64,000 nt of DNA, taken from assembly GCA_036924285.1 (NCBI GenBank), contig JAYKYS010000009.1, positions 8,246,001 to 8,310,000 on the forward strand, in the 5' to 3' direction. This document shows positions 1-11,189 of this stretch, in pieces (the stretch's first letter is position 1; every line of letters starts with the position of its first letter). The notes under the pieces were generated by a model. That model had not been told where the DNA came from. It saw only the letters and a program-made list of their open reading frames with translations, and made no database searches. The position numbers and the translations under genes are program-made. Source of the stretch: Asterella californica (Eukaryota; Streptophyta; Marchantiopsida; Marchantiales; Aytoniaceae).

Positions 1-1329
1 ATACTACCGAAGAGTTTGATACGTCTATACCCGCCGATGTTAAGTGAGGTTATTGGTGTTTGGCGTCAATCCACTGGTTAATTACATGGCCTTCAAAGTC
101 TCCTTCGGTTTCGGTTTTCTGCTAATACTGTGATCAACCGACTGGTGAAGGGAGAGAGTGGTCCCCCAAGCCACTCTCGTCCTTGATCAGCGCTCTAGAG
201 AACTGTTTAGACTCATGAGAAATGAATATAATTGGAGGTTATTGACGTGTGGGGCAAGCCTGAAGTACCTTTCCAACCAACACCCAGCTTAAATATAGTC
301 CTCCACAATAGCAACAGATATCAACAGAATGACCTGCACATCTTTGTGGGACAGGAAACATTGGGGACCCCAGCCATGCTAATTCCCAGCTGCCACACGA
401 TACATACGGGTAGGCTTTCCCGACATAAGACAGAGAAGAAAGCATCACAAAAGCCATCCTTCTCTTCGACGAGAGTGTACCCTGAAGAACCTGGATTCAA
501 GACCTACGTTAGAGGAACCTCCACCCTAGGTACTGGGTTGAGGTTTAAGTTCAGGGCAGAACACCAGGATGAATAAGGTGAACCAGCAGATTAAGGTCTG
601 TACTCTCTGTCAAGATGGGGACGAAGATACTGTGGGTTATTTGGTAGAAAATTTAGTAGTCTCATCACAAATTTAGTGACATCAGAAAGCTAATGCCATC
701 GAACCTGTTCACAAGATTCAGTCGCCTGGAGTCGAAACCCAAGCAGCTGCCTTGTTGTCCAACTTTTTTTGGTCAGCTTGACAAACTCTCTTCTGTTGGA
801 AGGTGAGGACTAAGGTCCTCTATGAGAAGTCGTTTCCTGCTTGGGTAAGTCTCCTCTTCCTCAGGTAGCGGTCTCTTCTGCTTGTCTTCATCTTCTCAAC
901 CCATCTTGTTTCTAGCACTCCAGCCAAGGCGCGAGTCTATAGAAAGGGTATGGCATGCAGTTCTTAATGATTACATCTTCTCGTTGGTCCCACCAGGTTC
1001 ATGTTGAGTGTCGGTGTATGGAATGTTAAAATTTAGTCACCCCACACATGGATTTATTTTCTGATATTTGGTTTGATGGTTTGTAGCTTGGTGCATTTCT
1101 GCTATGGAGGGAAGCAAAAAGAGGGAGGCAACTGAAAATAGTTAACCGCTCCTTCATTGCAGCCCAAATTTCGTTGTTCGACGAGTTCTCTTTCAGAATT
1201 TGGATTTGACGGTAGTTTCCAGGATCATCAGACTTTTCTAAGTCAGGTGTGAGAGTGGAGATTTCTTCCTGGCTTTCTTGGAGGGAGTAAGGGGAGGAAG
1301 CAAGTGAGAGTGCACGGAAAGGAAGGGCA
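1..1329. other. Upstream region of LST8, no gene recognised
   Basis: No recognisable protein was found here. The longest open frame (about 232-576, plus) begins at TTG rather than ATG and resembles nothing I know. The last few hundred bases presumably hold the LST8 promoter and 5' leader. I see no convincing TATA box, so no promoter is marked. The part before 600 could be the end of a neighbouring gene, but nothing shows this. Confidence 0.4.
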
Positions 1330-2277
1330 ATGCCTCATCCATCAGTAGTGCTAGCAACAGCGGGCTACGATCACACAATACGTTTCTGGGAGGCAACGAG
1401 CGGTCGCTGCTATCGGACTCTTCAGTACACTGATTCGCAGGTGAACAGGCTCGAAATTACCCCCGACAAACAGTATCTTGCAGCAGCCGGCAACCCCCAT
1501 ATCCGTCTGTTCGAGATCAACAGCAACCAACCGACGCCGGTGTTGAATTATGACACCCATACAAACAACGTAACCGCCGTGGGGTTCCAGTGTGATGGGA
1601 AGTGGATGTACTCGGGCTCCGAGGATGGTACTGTCAAGATTTGGGATCTTCGTGCCCCAGGATGCCAACGGGAGTACGAGAGCAGGGGAGCTGTGAATAC
1701 CGTGGTCCTTCATCCAAACCAGACGGAGCTGATTTCAGGGGACCAGAACGGAAACATCAGGGTTTGGGATTTGACGGCAAACTCTTGTAGCTGTGAGCTC
1801 GTGCCAGAGGTGGACACTCCAATCAGGTCGCTCACTTGTATGTGGGATGGGAGTTTGGTTGTAGCAGCTAACAATGTTGGCACCTGCTTCGTATGGAGGC
1901 TACTCAGGGGAAGTCAGATGATGACCAACTTCGAGCCTCTGCACAAGCTCAAGGCCCACAACACCTACATTCTTAAGTGCCTGCTTTCGCCTGAATTCTG
2001 TGAGCCCAATAGGTACTTGGCGACCTGCAGCTCGGATCATACGCTCAAGATCTGGAAGGTCGATGGGTTCACTTGCGAGAGGGTGTTGAAGGGGCACTCT
2101 CGCTGGGTGTGGGACTGTGTTTTCTCGGTCGATGGAGCATTTCTTGTATCTGCATCCTCTGACTGCACTGCGAAGTTATGGGAGCTTTCCACCGGAGAAG
2201 CCATTCGAACTTATCAAGGTCACAACAAAGCAACTGTTTGCTGTGCTCTGCACGATGGCACCGAATCCACAGCCTAA
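1330..2277 (+). CDS. LST8: LST8, WD40 subunit of the TOR kinase complex
   Basis: A 315-residue protein made almost entirely of WD40 repeats, close to the usual length of about 305-325 for LST8. Blade-ending motifs are visible: IRFW (17-20), VKIWD (102-106), IRVWD (143-147), CFVW (186-189), LKIW (239-242) and AKLWE (281-285), with a weaker one at HIRLFEI (57-63), giving seven blades. LST8 binds the TOR kinase domain and stabilises the TOR complex in the cytoplasm; the family assignment rests on the start ([15 protein letters not shown]), the [11 protein letters not shown] stretch and the [10 protein letters not shown] stretch. The ATG at 1330 is the first in frame and gives the expected N-terminus. 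The gene is one uninterrupted exon, unlike the other three host genes here, which have many introns. No frameshift or stop is seen, so it is probably functional. Confidence 0.95.
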   Translation: MPHPSVVLATAGYDHTIRFWEATSGRCYRTLQYTDSQVNRLEITPDKQYLAAAGNPHIRLFEINSNQPTPVLNYDTHTNNVTAVGFQCDGKWMYSGSEDGTVKIWDLRAPGCQREYESRGAVNTVVLHPNQTELISGDQNGNIRVWDLTANSCSCELVPEVDTPIRSLTCMWDGSLVVAANNVGTCFVWRLLRGSQMMTNFEPLHKLKAHNTYILKCLLSPEFCEPNRYLATCSSDHTLKIWKVDGFTCERVLKGHSRWVWDCVFSVDGAFLVSASSDCTAKLWELSTGEAIRTYQGHNKATVCCALHDGTESTA

Positions 2278-2446
2278 TGTGCGTAGTCCAGCAGTGCACG
2301 GTACAAATTATTTATATGTACTAGCGGAGTACCATTCTCGTTCCCTCTCTGGGTGCCACGTGTATGTACAGATCTTTCCTCACCGACAGCTGCGGAGAAC
2401 AAGAGTGAAGTGAAAGTTCATTGAAGCCACCGCTGCTGCCATCCGG

Positions 2447-2477
2447 GGCCTTCGACTTGTACAGTTTATCGAAGGCC
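2447..2477 (+). other. Perfect 9-bp inverted repeat downstream of LST8
   Basis: GGCCTTCGA at 2447-2455 is matched by its exact reverse complement at 2469-2477, with a 13-nt loop. It begins about 170 nt after the LST8 stop codon, so it probably lies in the 3' untranslated region. It could be an RNA hairpin near the mRNA 3' end. Function is not shown. Confidence 0.5.
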
Positions 2478-3333
2478 TAGCTGAACGAGGGGCAAACAGA
2501 GGGGATATTTTGGTGAAAGGGGAAGACAGAGAGGATATTTTGATAGAAGACAAGATGCGACAGCGGAGAGCAATTGAGAAAAGCTGTCTGGCTAGTTAAG
2601 CTAGTTTCAGGATTGTATTTTACTTGTAATTCATCGGATGATCAGGTCTACTAGATGTCCCGGACGACTCTACTAGTAGAAACAGGAACGGAGAGATGAT
2701 AGGAGTAAAGGCTAAAGCTTTGAACTTCATGCTGTAATTTGAACTTATGAATGTGATGAGAGCTTGCATCTTTTGCCTGTTTGGTTTTACTCAGTTGGCC
2801 GGTCCAGTTTAGCCAGGGCGGGTGGATCAGATGAAAACACTCAACCATTTTACGTTTGCATTGAATATATTTTGGCCGCGTAATGGATCAAATTGTGCAC
2901 CGTAACGAGCTCTTTATAACGCCAGAGATCATTCTTATACAATGAAAAGAGAAAAAAGGCAATATATCTCTAAACTTTCTCGCTTTTCATGGTTGAAATT
3001 ACATTATTCTGACACTCGAATCTACTGGCCTCTTGGCACTTGCCGGGAGGGGGAGGCAGGAGGAAAATGATTCCCCTCATCCCTCCTGGGGTTCAAAGGA
3101 AGAACAACAAACGAATATGTATTGACAAGAGACTACTCAATGTGTTTCAACTGATGAGTGCGTAAGTCGAAGGCAAGCGCGTTGCGCACAGTTGTTCCAC
3201 TCCGAATTGTTCGTGTTTGGCGGAATGTCGAGAAATATGGTGAAATCACAAGGCCCTAAAAGAGACGTTTCCGAGCATGAAGCTGCACTCACATGGTCTT
3301 TTATCGGTGGAACTTTTGCGGAATGCGGACACC

Positions 3334-3597
3334 TACGGAGAGTTCCGTAACCGAAAGTGTCCGAAGAACTCATCACCGTTCTCCGTAAAAACGATTTTAT
3401 CTCCGTAGAGAAAGCAGGGGAAATTCTGCGGACTGTGAAAACGTGGCAAAAAATGCCGGTTATCTCCCGTACTCTCCGTAAACGAAAGTGTCCAAAGAAC
3501 TGATCACCGTTCTCCGTAAAAACGATTTTATCTCCGTACAAAAAACCGGGGAAATTCTGCGGACTGTGACAACGTGGCAAAAAATGCCGGTTCATCT
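3334..3597. repeat. Two-copy tandem repeat, unit about 131 bp
   Basis: Two adjacent copies with a period of about 131 bp, for example CGAAAGTGTCC at 3352 and again at 3483. Both copies share CACCGTTCTCCGTAAAAACG and a GGGGAAATTCTGCGGACTGTG-like stretch. Copies differ at a modest number of sites. An open frame on the minus strand across it (3137-3595) is repetitive only because of this duplication. Confidence 0.85.
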
Positions 3598-5605
3598 CCC
3601 GGTATACAAGTAATTAATTACTGAAACCATCGGTAGTGTAAATATCAACGGTTGAAAAACACTTCATCTTACGATTGTGTTCAAAGTGACAGAACAGCGG
3701 GAATGAGAACCAGGATCGAAAACCAAGATCAAGGATGTTACTACTCTTTGCTTCTCCAGGAGAGTCGTGCTATTTGTCAGGAGTCTACGTACGTTTCTTG
3801 CTTGCTCTTCAAGAGGTACAGCGGGAGCTGTTAATCCATCTGGTGCTGGAGCAGGAAGCGATAACGAGCTTCCACCATTTTCTCATGTGTTTTCTTTGGA
3901 TACTCTTACACTCGGAGGCCAGAGAAATAGTCGGCATCTCGAGTTGAAGCGGGCGATTAATTCTATCAGCAAGGTAATTCTGTCCAGTATTTGGTTGAGA
4001 GGATGACTGAACGTGTCTGATCTCTGCTCGTTATCTTTAGTGGGTCCTCCGACCATGATTACTCTCAATTTAATAAGAATCTGTTCCTCACAACTAAACG
4101 ATTGCTCAACGAAGAATAGCCATATGCTAAAAGAATATATCGTGGGGAAGAATATTAACAACTTACCGGTTGTTTTCCCTCTGCTCCGTGGCTGTAAACT
4201 TGTGAATTGAGAGCTATGGATGTCTCCGAAGCCCTTATACCACTACTTTTGGTTTGAACGTGATTAGTCATGCCACTATGCTAACTCGAGTTCGGTGGGT
4301 CTGCGAAAAGTCACAGTTCAATCACTACACAAACCGAGTGGCAATGCATGCGCTGCAGTATGTAATCATCGTCAAGTCCACAGACACTGACATTTCTTTG
4401 TCTTTTAGAAACTATTTCAGAAACTTCTCAACCACAATTTCATGATCAGAGCTCTACTGGACGCCCAAGCCTTTCGTAATCTCCTCAAGCTAGAAAGCTC
4501 TACTTCAGTATCAGAGTTCTTTCCCGTACGTAACTTGGGCATCCAAATGTATATATGCTCCAACAAAGCGCTAGCTCCGAAGGACCTGGTGCAACTTCTG
4601 TCTGCAAAACACTGTGTGTCAGGATTAGATACTGGCCGGTGGATACATACAAAGATTGATACTGTCAACATGTTTGAATGAAATGCTTCCAGGCCCATTA
4701 ATACCAGTGATGTGGGCACCTAAGATAGGCTACCAGGTATCGTCTTCTCTCAGCTACCGGTATCATTTCTTGCGGGTTGAAACTGGGCCTTAAAAGTTAA
4801 ATTTATCTGGAATGCTGTTCAGAAGAACCTTGATAAGGTCATAGTTGGATCCAGATTATACTCCCGGTTCCTCTTGGACTGTTCCTGTAGCTTCCGTAGT
4901 CTCTGATGTCTTGTTGGTGGCAGTCAAATGTAAACTCTTCAGTATACCGCGAGTCTCTTGGACTTGGATACCTAGACAGCGTAGTGTTTAACACTGTTTA
5001 GTCCACAGCTTCTCTACAACATTCGACACATAGTACTCTGACTCATGTCACTCACATATCCTTCTACTATACCTGGTTTCGCTTCCGACATCATGTTACT
5101 GTACCCTTCCAGGTAAAGTCGTCTAAGTTGCCAGTTCGGTTTGTTCGTAAACCAAACTCATTAAAAAAATATTTATTGTTGCAAAGAACCTCGGTTCTCA
5201 CCGGCAAACACATGTCCATGTTGACTGCCGTGTGAATGTCAAACAAGAGGAACGTAGAATTCTTGCGTGAAATGTACTTATCGCATGACACTTATCACAC
5301 TGTATGTAAGGAGGCGAGGAAACCAGCTGCCGGTAAAGAGATGTACGGAATTTAGCTGTTAGACTACTCTGCTTATTTGTGGGCCATTGATCATTGCCTG
5401 TGACGATTGCCTTGAGATTGACAGACTAACTTCTTGCATGAGCTTGGACCACAAAAGACTCGAGGGTCCTGTCTACGCTTATATTTTGAAAGGTGGCACA
5501 TGATTATCAGGGGACTGTACTAGCTCCGTGTGAATGGACAACGAAGGCTAGGAGACAAGTCTTTTGACTCAAGAGTCAAATTCAAAAGAGAAGGGGGGAC
5601 TTGTA

Positions 5606-5789
5606 AACGTTCGCCTTTTGGTAATCCAACATACCTTGAAAATAACATTTGTTTACTCGCTAAGATGTTAAAAATGATGCGTGTGTACTTGATAATGGTA
5701 GCTTGTCCAATGTGAAATGTATCTGATATTTCCAACAAGGAGTTACCATTGGCAAGTTGGTAGATGACATGGCGACTACAAGTTGTAAG
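5606..5789 (-). pseudogene. PIF/Harbinger transposase relic, N-terminal part
   Basis: Within a minus-strand open frame (5520-5969) a stretch reads YQLANGNSLLEISDTFHIGQ and continues ATIIKYTRII. This is the helix-turn-helix-like N-terminal segment of HARBI1-type transposases (family pattern: LYRLAHG, then a GxGxST-like turn). It ends near a LPKGERLQ stretch, the usual (W/F)P-x-G-x-x-L position. The catalytic domain was not found downstream in a readable frame, so this is a broken copy. A second relic at 53.3-53.5 kb has the same segment, which supports the call. Direct repeats of a GAGCTCCGT stretch at 5832 and 5978 lie at its upstream side. Confidence 0.6.
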
Positions 5790-5969
5790 TCGATCCGTCT
5801 CCGAGCAAAAGTCCAATCGAGCTGAGACTGAGAGCTCCGTAGTACCGTCTGTTACCGGCCGGCACAGGACACGCGTGGTACCGCATGTCGAACCGGATGT
5901 TCGTTTGGAGGAACGGTCCAGATCCACGGTGCATTCACACGTGGCTATAAAGAAGACGTTTCTGGGCAT

Positions 5970-6607
5970 CAGACCGCGAGCTCCGTCGTACCATCTGTTA
6001 CCGGCCCGAATAGGACATCTGTTGCAGTTTCTTTACAAACTAAACTGCTACAAAAACGTCTTCAGGCTGAAAATATTTAGCTAGAGTCCAAAATGTAATG
6101 AACTATATATGTTATAATCACAAGAGAGATATGGGATTTCCCATGAAATGAGTGTTTGTTAACTTTTTATCTGAAAGCAGTACGAATTAGTTGGTTTGCA
6201 GCACTATGTCCCGTATGTAAAATAAATTTTTATTCAGTAACAGAAAGATTGACAAAATCCACACCTTTCACTAATATTCAAGATATGAACAAGGAGGAAC
6301 GTTTGTAATGTAATTACAGGGCTATGCGTTAGCGATTAATCTAATCTAACTTAATTTCATAGTCATCCGTTCCACTCTTTTCTCGGTTAATCGTATCTTA
6401 AACAAGATATGTTACACGGACCAAAAAGAGTCTCTCTTTTCTTTAATCGACGTATAGCTATTCTATACGTCAGAACACATTTTCATATACGTAGCTCTTT
6501 CCAAAACCAACACAAAAGATTATATCATCAAACTTCTCTATGCAAACCATGTGAATGTTAAAGTTTTGACGAAAGAAAAGTAGTAGTTCGCATTGGGTTG
6601 GCAACTA
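5970..6607. other. AT-rich intergenic DNA, nothing recognised
   Basis: AT-rich sequence with many stop codons in all frames. It contains one of the two direct repeats flanking the Harbinger relic (5978-6019) and otherwise nothing I can name. Confidence 0.4.
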
Positions 6608-7096
6608 GGATAAGTGAAAGGTGGCAGCAAGGAAACCTGTTACTATACAGTCGTGTTTGTAAGTTTGTACGTCTTTGATTCGTATAATCCATACTGTCAA
6701 TCTTATGATCAATCACGTAGAAGAATGAACATATTCGGAAAACAATATTCATTAACTAATTATGATGGCCTGGCCGGCATTCTTGACTGATGCTTGAGGA
6801 GGTCAAACATTCATCTGTAGATCACGTCATCATTATATTATTAGCGGTGAGAGTAAGTGAAAAGGTGGCAGCGAGGAAACTTATACAGTAGTGTTTGGAG
6901 GTTTCTATGTCTTTAAAATTCACCAAGATTCATAAAATCCATACTGTCAGTCTTATCGTCAATCGCAAAGAAGAATGAACATATTTGGAAAACAAGATTC
7001 ATTAACTAATCGTGATGGTCTGACCAGCATTCTTGACTGATGCTTGAGGAGATCGAACATTCATCTTTAGACCACCTCATCATTGTATTATTATCG
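6608..7096. repeat. Imperfect tandem duplication, unit about 243 bp
   Basis: Two adjacent copies (about 6608-6850 and 6851-7096). Shared blocks in the same order include TAAGTGAAA..GGTGGCAGC, AATCCATACTGTCA, AGAAGAATGAACATAT, GATTCATTAACTAAT-like and CATTCTTGACTGATGCTTGAG. Copies have diverged by substitutions and small indels, so the duplication is old. No protein is evident in either copy. Confidence 0.85.
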
Positions 7097-7757
7097 ATGA
7101 GGTCTTCATTGTGTTTGTGAAGACCTTAACATACTATTATTGGACATTGAATATATGCATCCCAAGAGTCTAAGCCGAACGTGGTTCAGAAAGAGGACAA
7201 GCGAGGTATGAGTGAAAGCTCGACACCTTCAATGTGAGTTTCATTATGAAAGTAGTAAACTGCAAGCACTTGAAAAATGATATATCATTTGATTCACTGA
7301 CTGGAAAACCTAAAAGATGGAGACGAAGTAAGTAATCAATGAAGTAACTAATCAATAGCTGTTCTATTTTATATTATTGAATTTAATTAATAAATATTAT
7401 AACATTTTTTAATTAATAAATATCCTTATATAACTATTATCTTTATAAACTTGACCATTGTGAAAGCACAAAATATGTTAGTTAAGGGTGCGAAATGACA
7501 TACATCCAGCTATAAATACAGTTATCATAGATAAATAATATTATTTATTTAAGTTATATTTAAATTTATGACCAAACCCTTCCAAGATCAAAGCCTTGGT
7601 CATACATGGAGGAAGTGATTATGCATGTTTCAGATATGACTCAATAGTCACGACTAAGATCTTGCCTTCTCGTACAATAGTGTAGAAATATGAGCTTAGG
7701 GACAAATTCTTTGCTCCTACTAGCGTACTATGATGTGTCAACCGTCATCATGTATGG

Positions 7758-7788
7758 TCACAATTCATAATTTAATTATGAATTGTGA
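7758..7788. repeat. Perfect 13-bp inverted repeat, AT-rich
   Basis: TCACAATTCATAA at 7758-7770 and its exact reverse complement at 7776-7788, separated by five bases. It could be a hairpin-type MITE core or a cruciform-prone site. No target-site duplication was identified. Confidence 0.7.
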
Positions 7789-8778
7789 TCATTAGATTTA
7801 TTTTAGTGTTAGAGATGCTATGGTTCCGAGAGTGGTTGAGCAAATTAAGGAAAAATGTATTTGATTGATTGAGCAAGATTAAGAAAATATTGTGATTTAC
7901 CTTGAGGATCTAGATAACTTTACTCTTTGTTGTAGATGTCAGGAAAACCAAGATCGGCAGAGAAGATGTTTGTCAAAAACAGTTGCAGTTGCAGTTGCTC
8001 AACGTTATGACCGCTCAGCTTTCTAGTCACATTGAGTTCTTTTTAGTAAGGAAGGAATAGCTGAAAAAACATTTTGAAAAATACATGGATATGTACAAGA
8101 AGGCTAGACAGTTGAAAGATAGCATAAGACGAGGGGTGTTTGAAGATGAGATGTTGGATGGAATCACTTTAGAAATCAAGCTTCATGAAGCTTGGATCGC
8201 ACAAGAAGAGTACCACATATTACTCCGGAATAGTACATAGATAGTGAAGATCAGTCAGATAGGAACATTTCTGATCATGCTCAAGTACTGATTACATTCA
8301 GAGTCAGCAAAGTATAAATCATTCATGAGATCTAGAAAGAGAGGAAATGTTCTTATTGCTTGTAAATACAATTTGAAAGAAAAATCAAAATACATGAAAG
8401 TTTTTCTTGATTATCGAATAGCATCGATAGAAGAAAAATGATAAACGAGATAAACTATAGAAAAAAGAAAATGTGAAAAAGAAGAGACAATTCTCTTCAT
8501 AGAGATGACTAGAGCAAATGAAACCATAGATGATAACTGAACTATCTTTGAGTTTATCCATACATTGAAAAGTGTTTAGAATGTTAAATATTCAATAAAT
8601 GTTTCATTTCCTACACATTTGCATCGTGTAGTCTATTTTTTAGAAGTTGTTGTTGCACATTGTTTATCGTTGCACTTCATAATATTACGATTTGAATCTT
8701 CACAGTTCTTTCACCTCCAAGTCAGTTTGAAAGAGAAGCCAAATCTATTTAGAACAATTACGGAGCCGAGGACTGATC

Positions 8779-8886
8779 AAAGAGAGAGGAGAAAAAGAGA
8801 AGGAGACAAAAGGGAGCAAGAGGAAAAAATAGTCAAGCGAGAGGGGAGGGAGAGAAGAAGAAGAGAGCAAAGAGAGGGGAGGGATA
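8779..8886 (+). repeat. Polypurine (GA-rich) tract of about 105 bp
   Basis: Almost pure A and G over more than 100 bases with only a few pyrimidines, made of irregular AGAG, GGAGA and AAGAAG units. The resulting Arg/Glu/Lys-rich translation is a product of composition and is not evidence of a gene. Confidence 0.7.
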
Positions 8887-10437
8887 GTAGATGTAGATGT
8901 TCTATTTATGTAAGGATTTACATCGCGTGAAGTAGTTAGAGATGGTACTTGTATGTTGTTGTTTAAGATCTAAATATTCTTAGCGGCAGAGAGTTCCATC
9001 AATGAAGTAGCAGTCAATGAAAAAAAGAATCTGATGGATGATGCAGGCTATATCAAGCCGTTCAAAGTCAATGGAATTTCTTTCTGGACTCAAGTTCAGT
9101 GGGATTTATGCTAAATGTGTTATGTTGAAGTTGTAGTAATGTTTACTATGAACTTGTTGGAATGTTTGTTGTGATAGGCTAGACGTTATCTTGCTAATGA
9201 TATGTTGAATCTACTTGTAATCCTTATCTGAAGGATCAACAGTTCAAGCTGAATCATCTTATACATCAATGCGGTTCAAGCGGTTCAACATGAACCAACT
9301 TTATGATTTAGGTTACATGACGATTCAATATGGATCGTCTTGTTTATGATGTATTATAAAGTGGTTCAACTTGAATTGTCATGTGATATTTTGGTTATAA
9401 GACGAGTTAGACTGAATAGTCTTATTTTCATAACTATTGTTTTGACTTGTACTTATCTTTCTCTCTAGAGATGTCACCTCCTAAGCCCAAGGAGAAGATA
9501 AAAGAGGATCTTTCGCTCATTAAGTTCATGTTACAAGACTACATGTGTGACAAGCTAAAGTGGAGATGGATCTATACAAAAGACACTGACGTATCTCTTC
9601 AAGGCCTAGAAAAGAACGGATCAGAGTGCTTGGGGTTATTGATAACTTTGTCGTTTGACTTTACAAGACCTGCGGTGAGTCACTTAACATTTGTGACTTG
9701 TAGAAGATGGATGTTTTGGTTTATTTATGTAACCACAACATTACGCATGAGGTTTGTAAATGTATGATATGACTAGCATTTATGATATGACTATCATTTA
9801 TGATGTAAAGAATCTATATTTAGATATATTTGTGATGTTGTCTTCGTATTTTATGTATGATTTTTGTGTCGAACTAGGTTATACTCTGCAGCATACATCA
9901 TACAATCATACGATATACTCTGCGAGCACTCGCGGTCAAGAGATAAAGCTTGATGCGGTTCTAGTAAGAGTTGTCTTTGTACTTCCAAATGGTTCTAGAG
10001 AGCGACCTTTACAAGGCAGACAATCATGGTTGGAAGATTAGTTCTCTCCATGTCATAATAAAAGCAAGAGAATAGTTTTTAGGATGTGCTTACATGAGGA
10101 GTGTAGACCAGTGATGCAATTGAACAACTGCATTTTCTTTTCACATAAGAGACCTAAGAGTTGCTTTGACAACTTGTCTTGTTTTGAAGATCAAGATAGA
10201 CGGTGTAGAGGAGAATTATGATTAAGTGAGTGGTGGAGTTTGTGAAGCAAGAGATCATTATCTTGTAGAAACTCTCACTTTGAATCGTCTGATTACAGAG
10301 CGGTTCAGTGTGTATTGTTATGTAGAGGACGAAAACACATTGAACCACTACAAGAATGACTTTGGTTTTACGTTTGATATGATATGTTTGCATTAATATT
10401 TGTCTCCTTGGGTCTCTATTTTTGTTCAAGTGTGTAG

Positions 10438-10645
10438 AATTTGGTCCCAAGATATGTGTGTCAAACACAAGACTGTTAAGGAAGTGACACAAGATAGTTA
10501 TCTTTATTTGAAAGATTTCAGTTCTCTACTTGACTATAACATGTGCACATGGGTACATGATGTTCTTCTCGTTGATGACAGTCTAGTGAAGAATATGATG
10601 AATCGTCTTTTTGGTGCTCTTCACCACCATTGTTATCTATACTAA
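10438..10645 (+). pseudogene. Degenerate coding relic of an unnamed repeat family (copy 1)
   Basis: The frame reads MCVKHKTVKEVTQDSYLYLK followed by DFSSLLDYN. The minus strand at about 27229-27420 reads MCLKHMIVKEVASDYHLYLN followed by YFAQLHHFN. The two conceptual peptides agree at roughly half of their positions, so they come from one ancestral coding sequence. I do not recognise the family. It is immediately followed by a perfect 15-bp inverted repeat. Confidence 0.45.
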
Positions 10646-10676
10646 CTCTGTCACTATAGACAGTGACAGAGTTAGT
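10641..10676. repeat. Perfect 15-bp inverted repeat
   Basis: ACTAACTCTGTCACT at 10641-10655 and its exact reverse complement at 10662-10676, with a six-base loop. It abuts the end of the degenerate coding relic. A further seven-base inverted pair (GAGAAGT/ACTTCTC) follows within 30 bases. Confidence 0.75.
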
Positions 10677-11189
10677 TACTTGAGAGAGAAGTTACTTCAT
10701 TGACTTCTCCCTTGAGGAGATAGTCTAGAGGATACTCCCTCGTATGTGAAGAAGCACATCCAAGCATTTGCTATTGATCATTTTCCTATCCTTATAAAGT
10801 ATTGGGATTATGTGATAAGTCATTAGGTCCAGCTGATGTGAGGTTCCATTTCAGCTGAGAGATGAGTTAGTTCAGCACTATGTGACAAATACATATGAGG
10901 TTAGTATTGTTTGTCTCTATGCACATTTTGATTGTTGTCGTTTTTATTCTATATGATAGTACATTCTTGTCCACATCCTGTGCGATGCATGCATCATGAT
11001 GCAATGACACAACCGAGAAACAACCATTTAGTGCACAAAACTTTTATAGATCAATCATTTATGACACCACCAAGTCTTCTATAGATGTCCAAACATATCT
11101 TCATCAGTCTATTCTTTCTTCAATTCAAGAATGCAGAATGTCACCTTTTGGTTAATGGTTTCTCTATCTATATCTCTTTCATTTCTTTC

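Larger units (their letters stand above)
2278..5500. other. Intergenic stretch after LST8, no gene recognised
   Basis: Apart from the LST8 3' flank and a tandem duplication at about 3334-3597, nothing here could be assigned. Short open frames at 3137-3595 (minus), 4417-4719 (minus) and 4442-4681 (plus) overlap one another on opposite strands and resemble no family I know. Part may be transposon debris leading into the Harbinger relic at 5.6 kb. Confidence 0.4.
7097..11189. other. AT-rich transposon-debris island
   Basis: No intact gene. Contents that can be named are a perfect inverted repeat at 7758-7788, a purine-only-like tract at about 8779-8886, short direct repeats of a TATGATATGACTA unit near 9760-9800, and a degenerate coding relic at 10438-10645 that has a second copy at 27.2-27.4 kb. 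A broken frame at about 8060-8220 is lysine/glutamate rich but matches nothing I know. The overall look is of old, mutated repeats. Confidence 0.45.

Noticed and set aside
1351..2413. Frames antisense to or overlapping LST8
   Set aside because: Shadows of the WD40 coding sequence.
3300..3600. Possible CRISPR-like direct repeats
   Set aside because: Only two long copies without spacers, in a eukaryotic-type genome; it is a tandem duplication.
5091..5291. 66-residue minus-strand frame near the first Harbinger relic
   Set aside because: I considered it as the catalytic part of the transposase, but none of the DDE block motifs could be recognised.
8619..8930. 103-residue Arg/Glu-rich frame
   Set aside because: Produced by the polypurine tract; low-complexity translation is not evidence of a gene.
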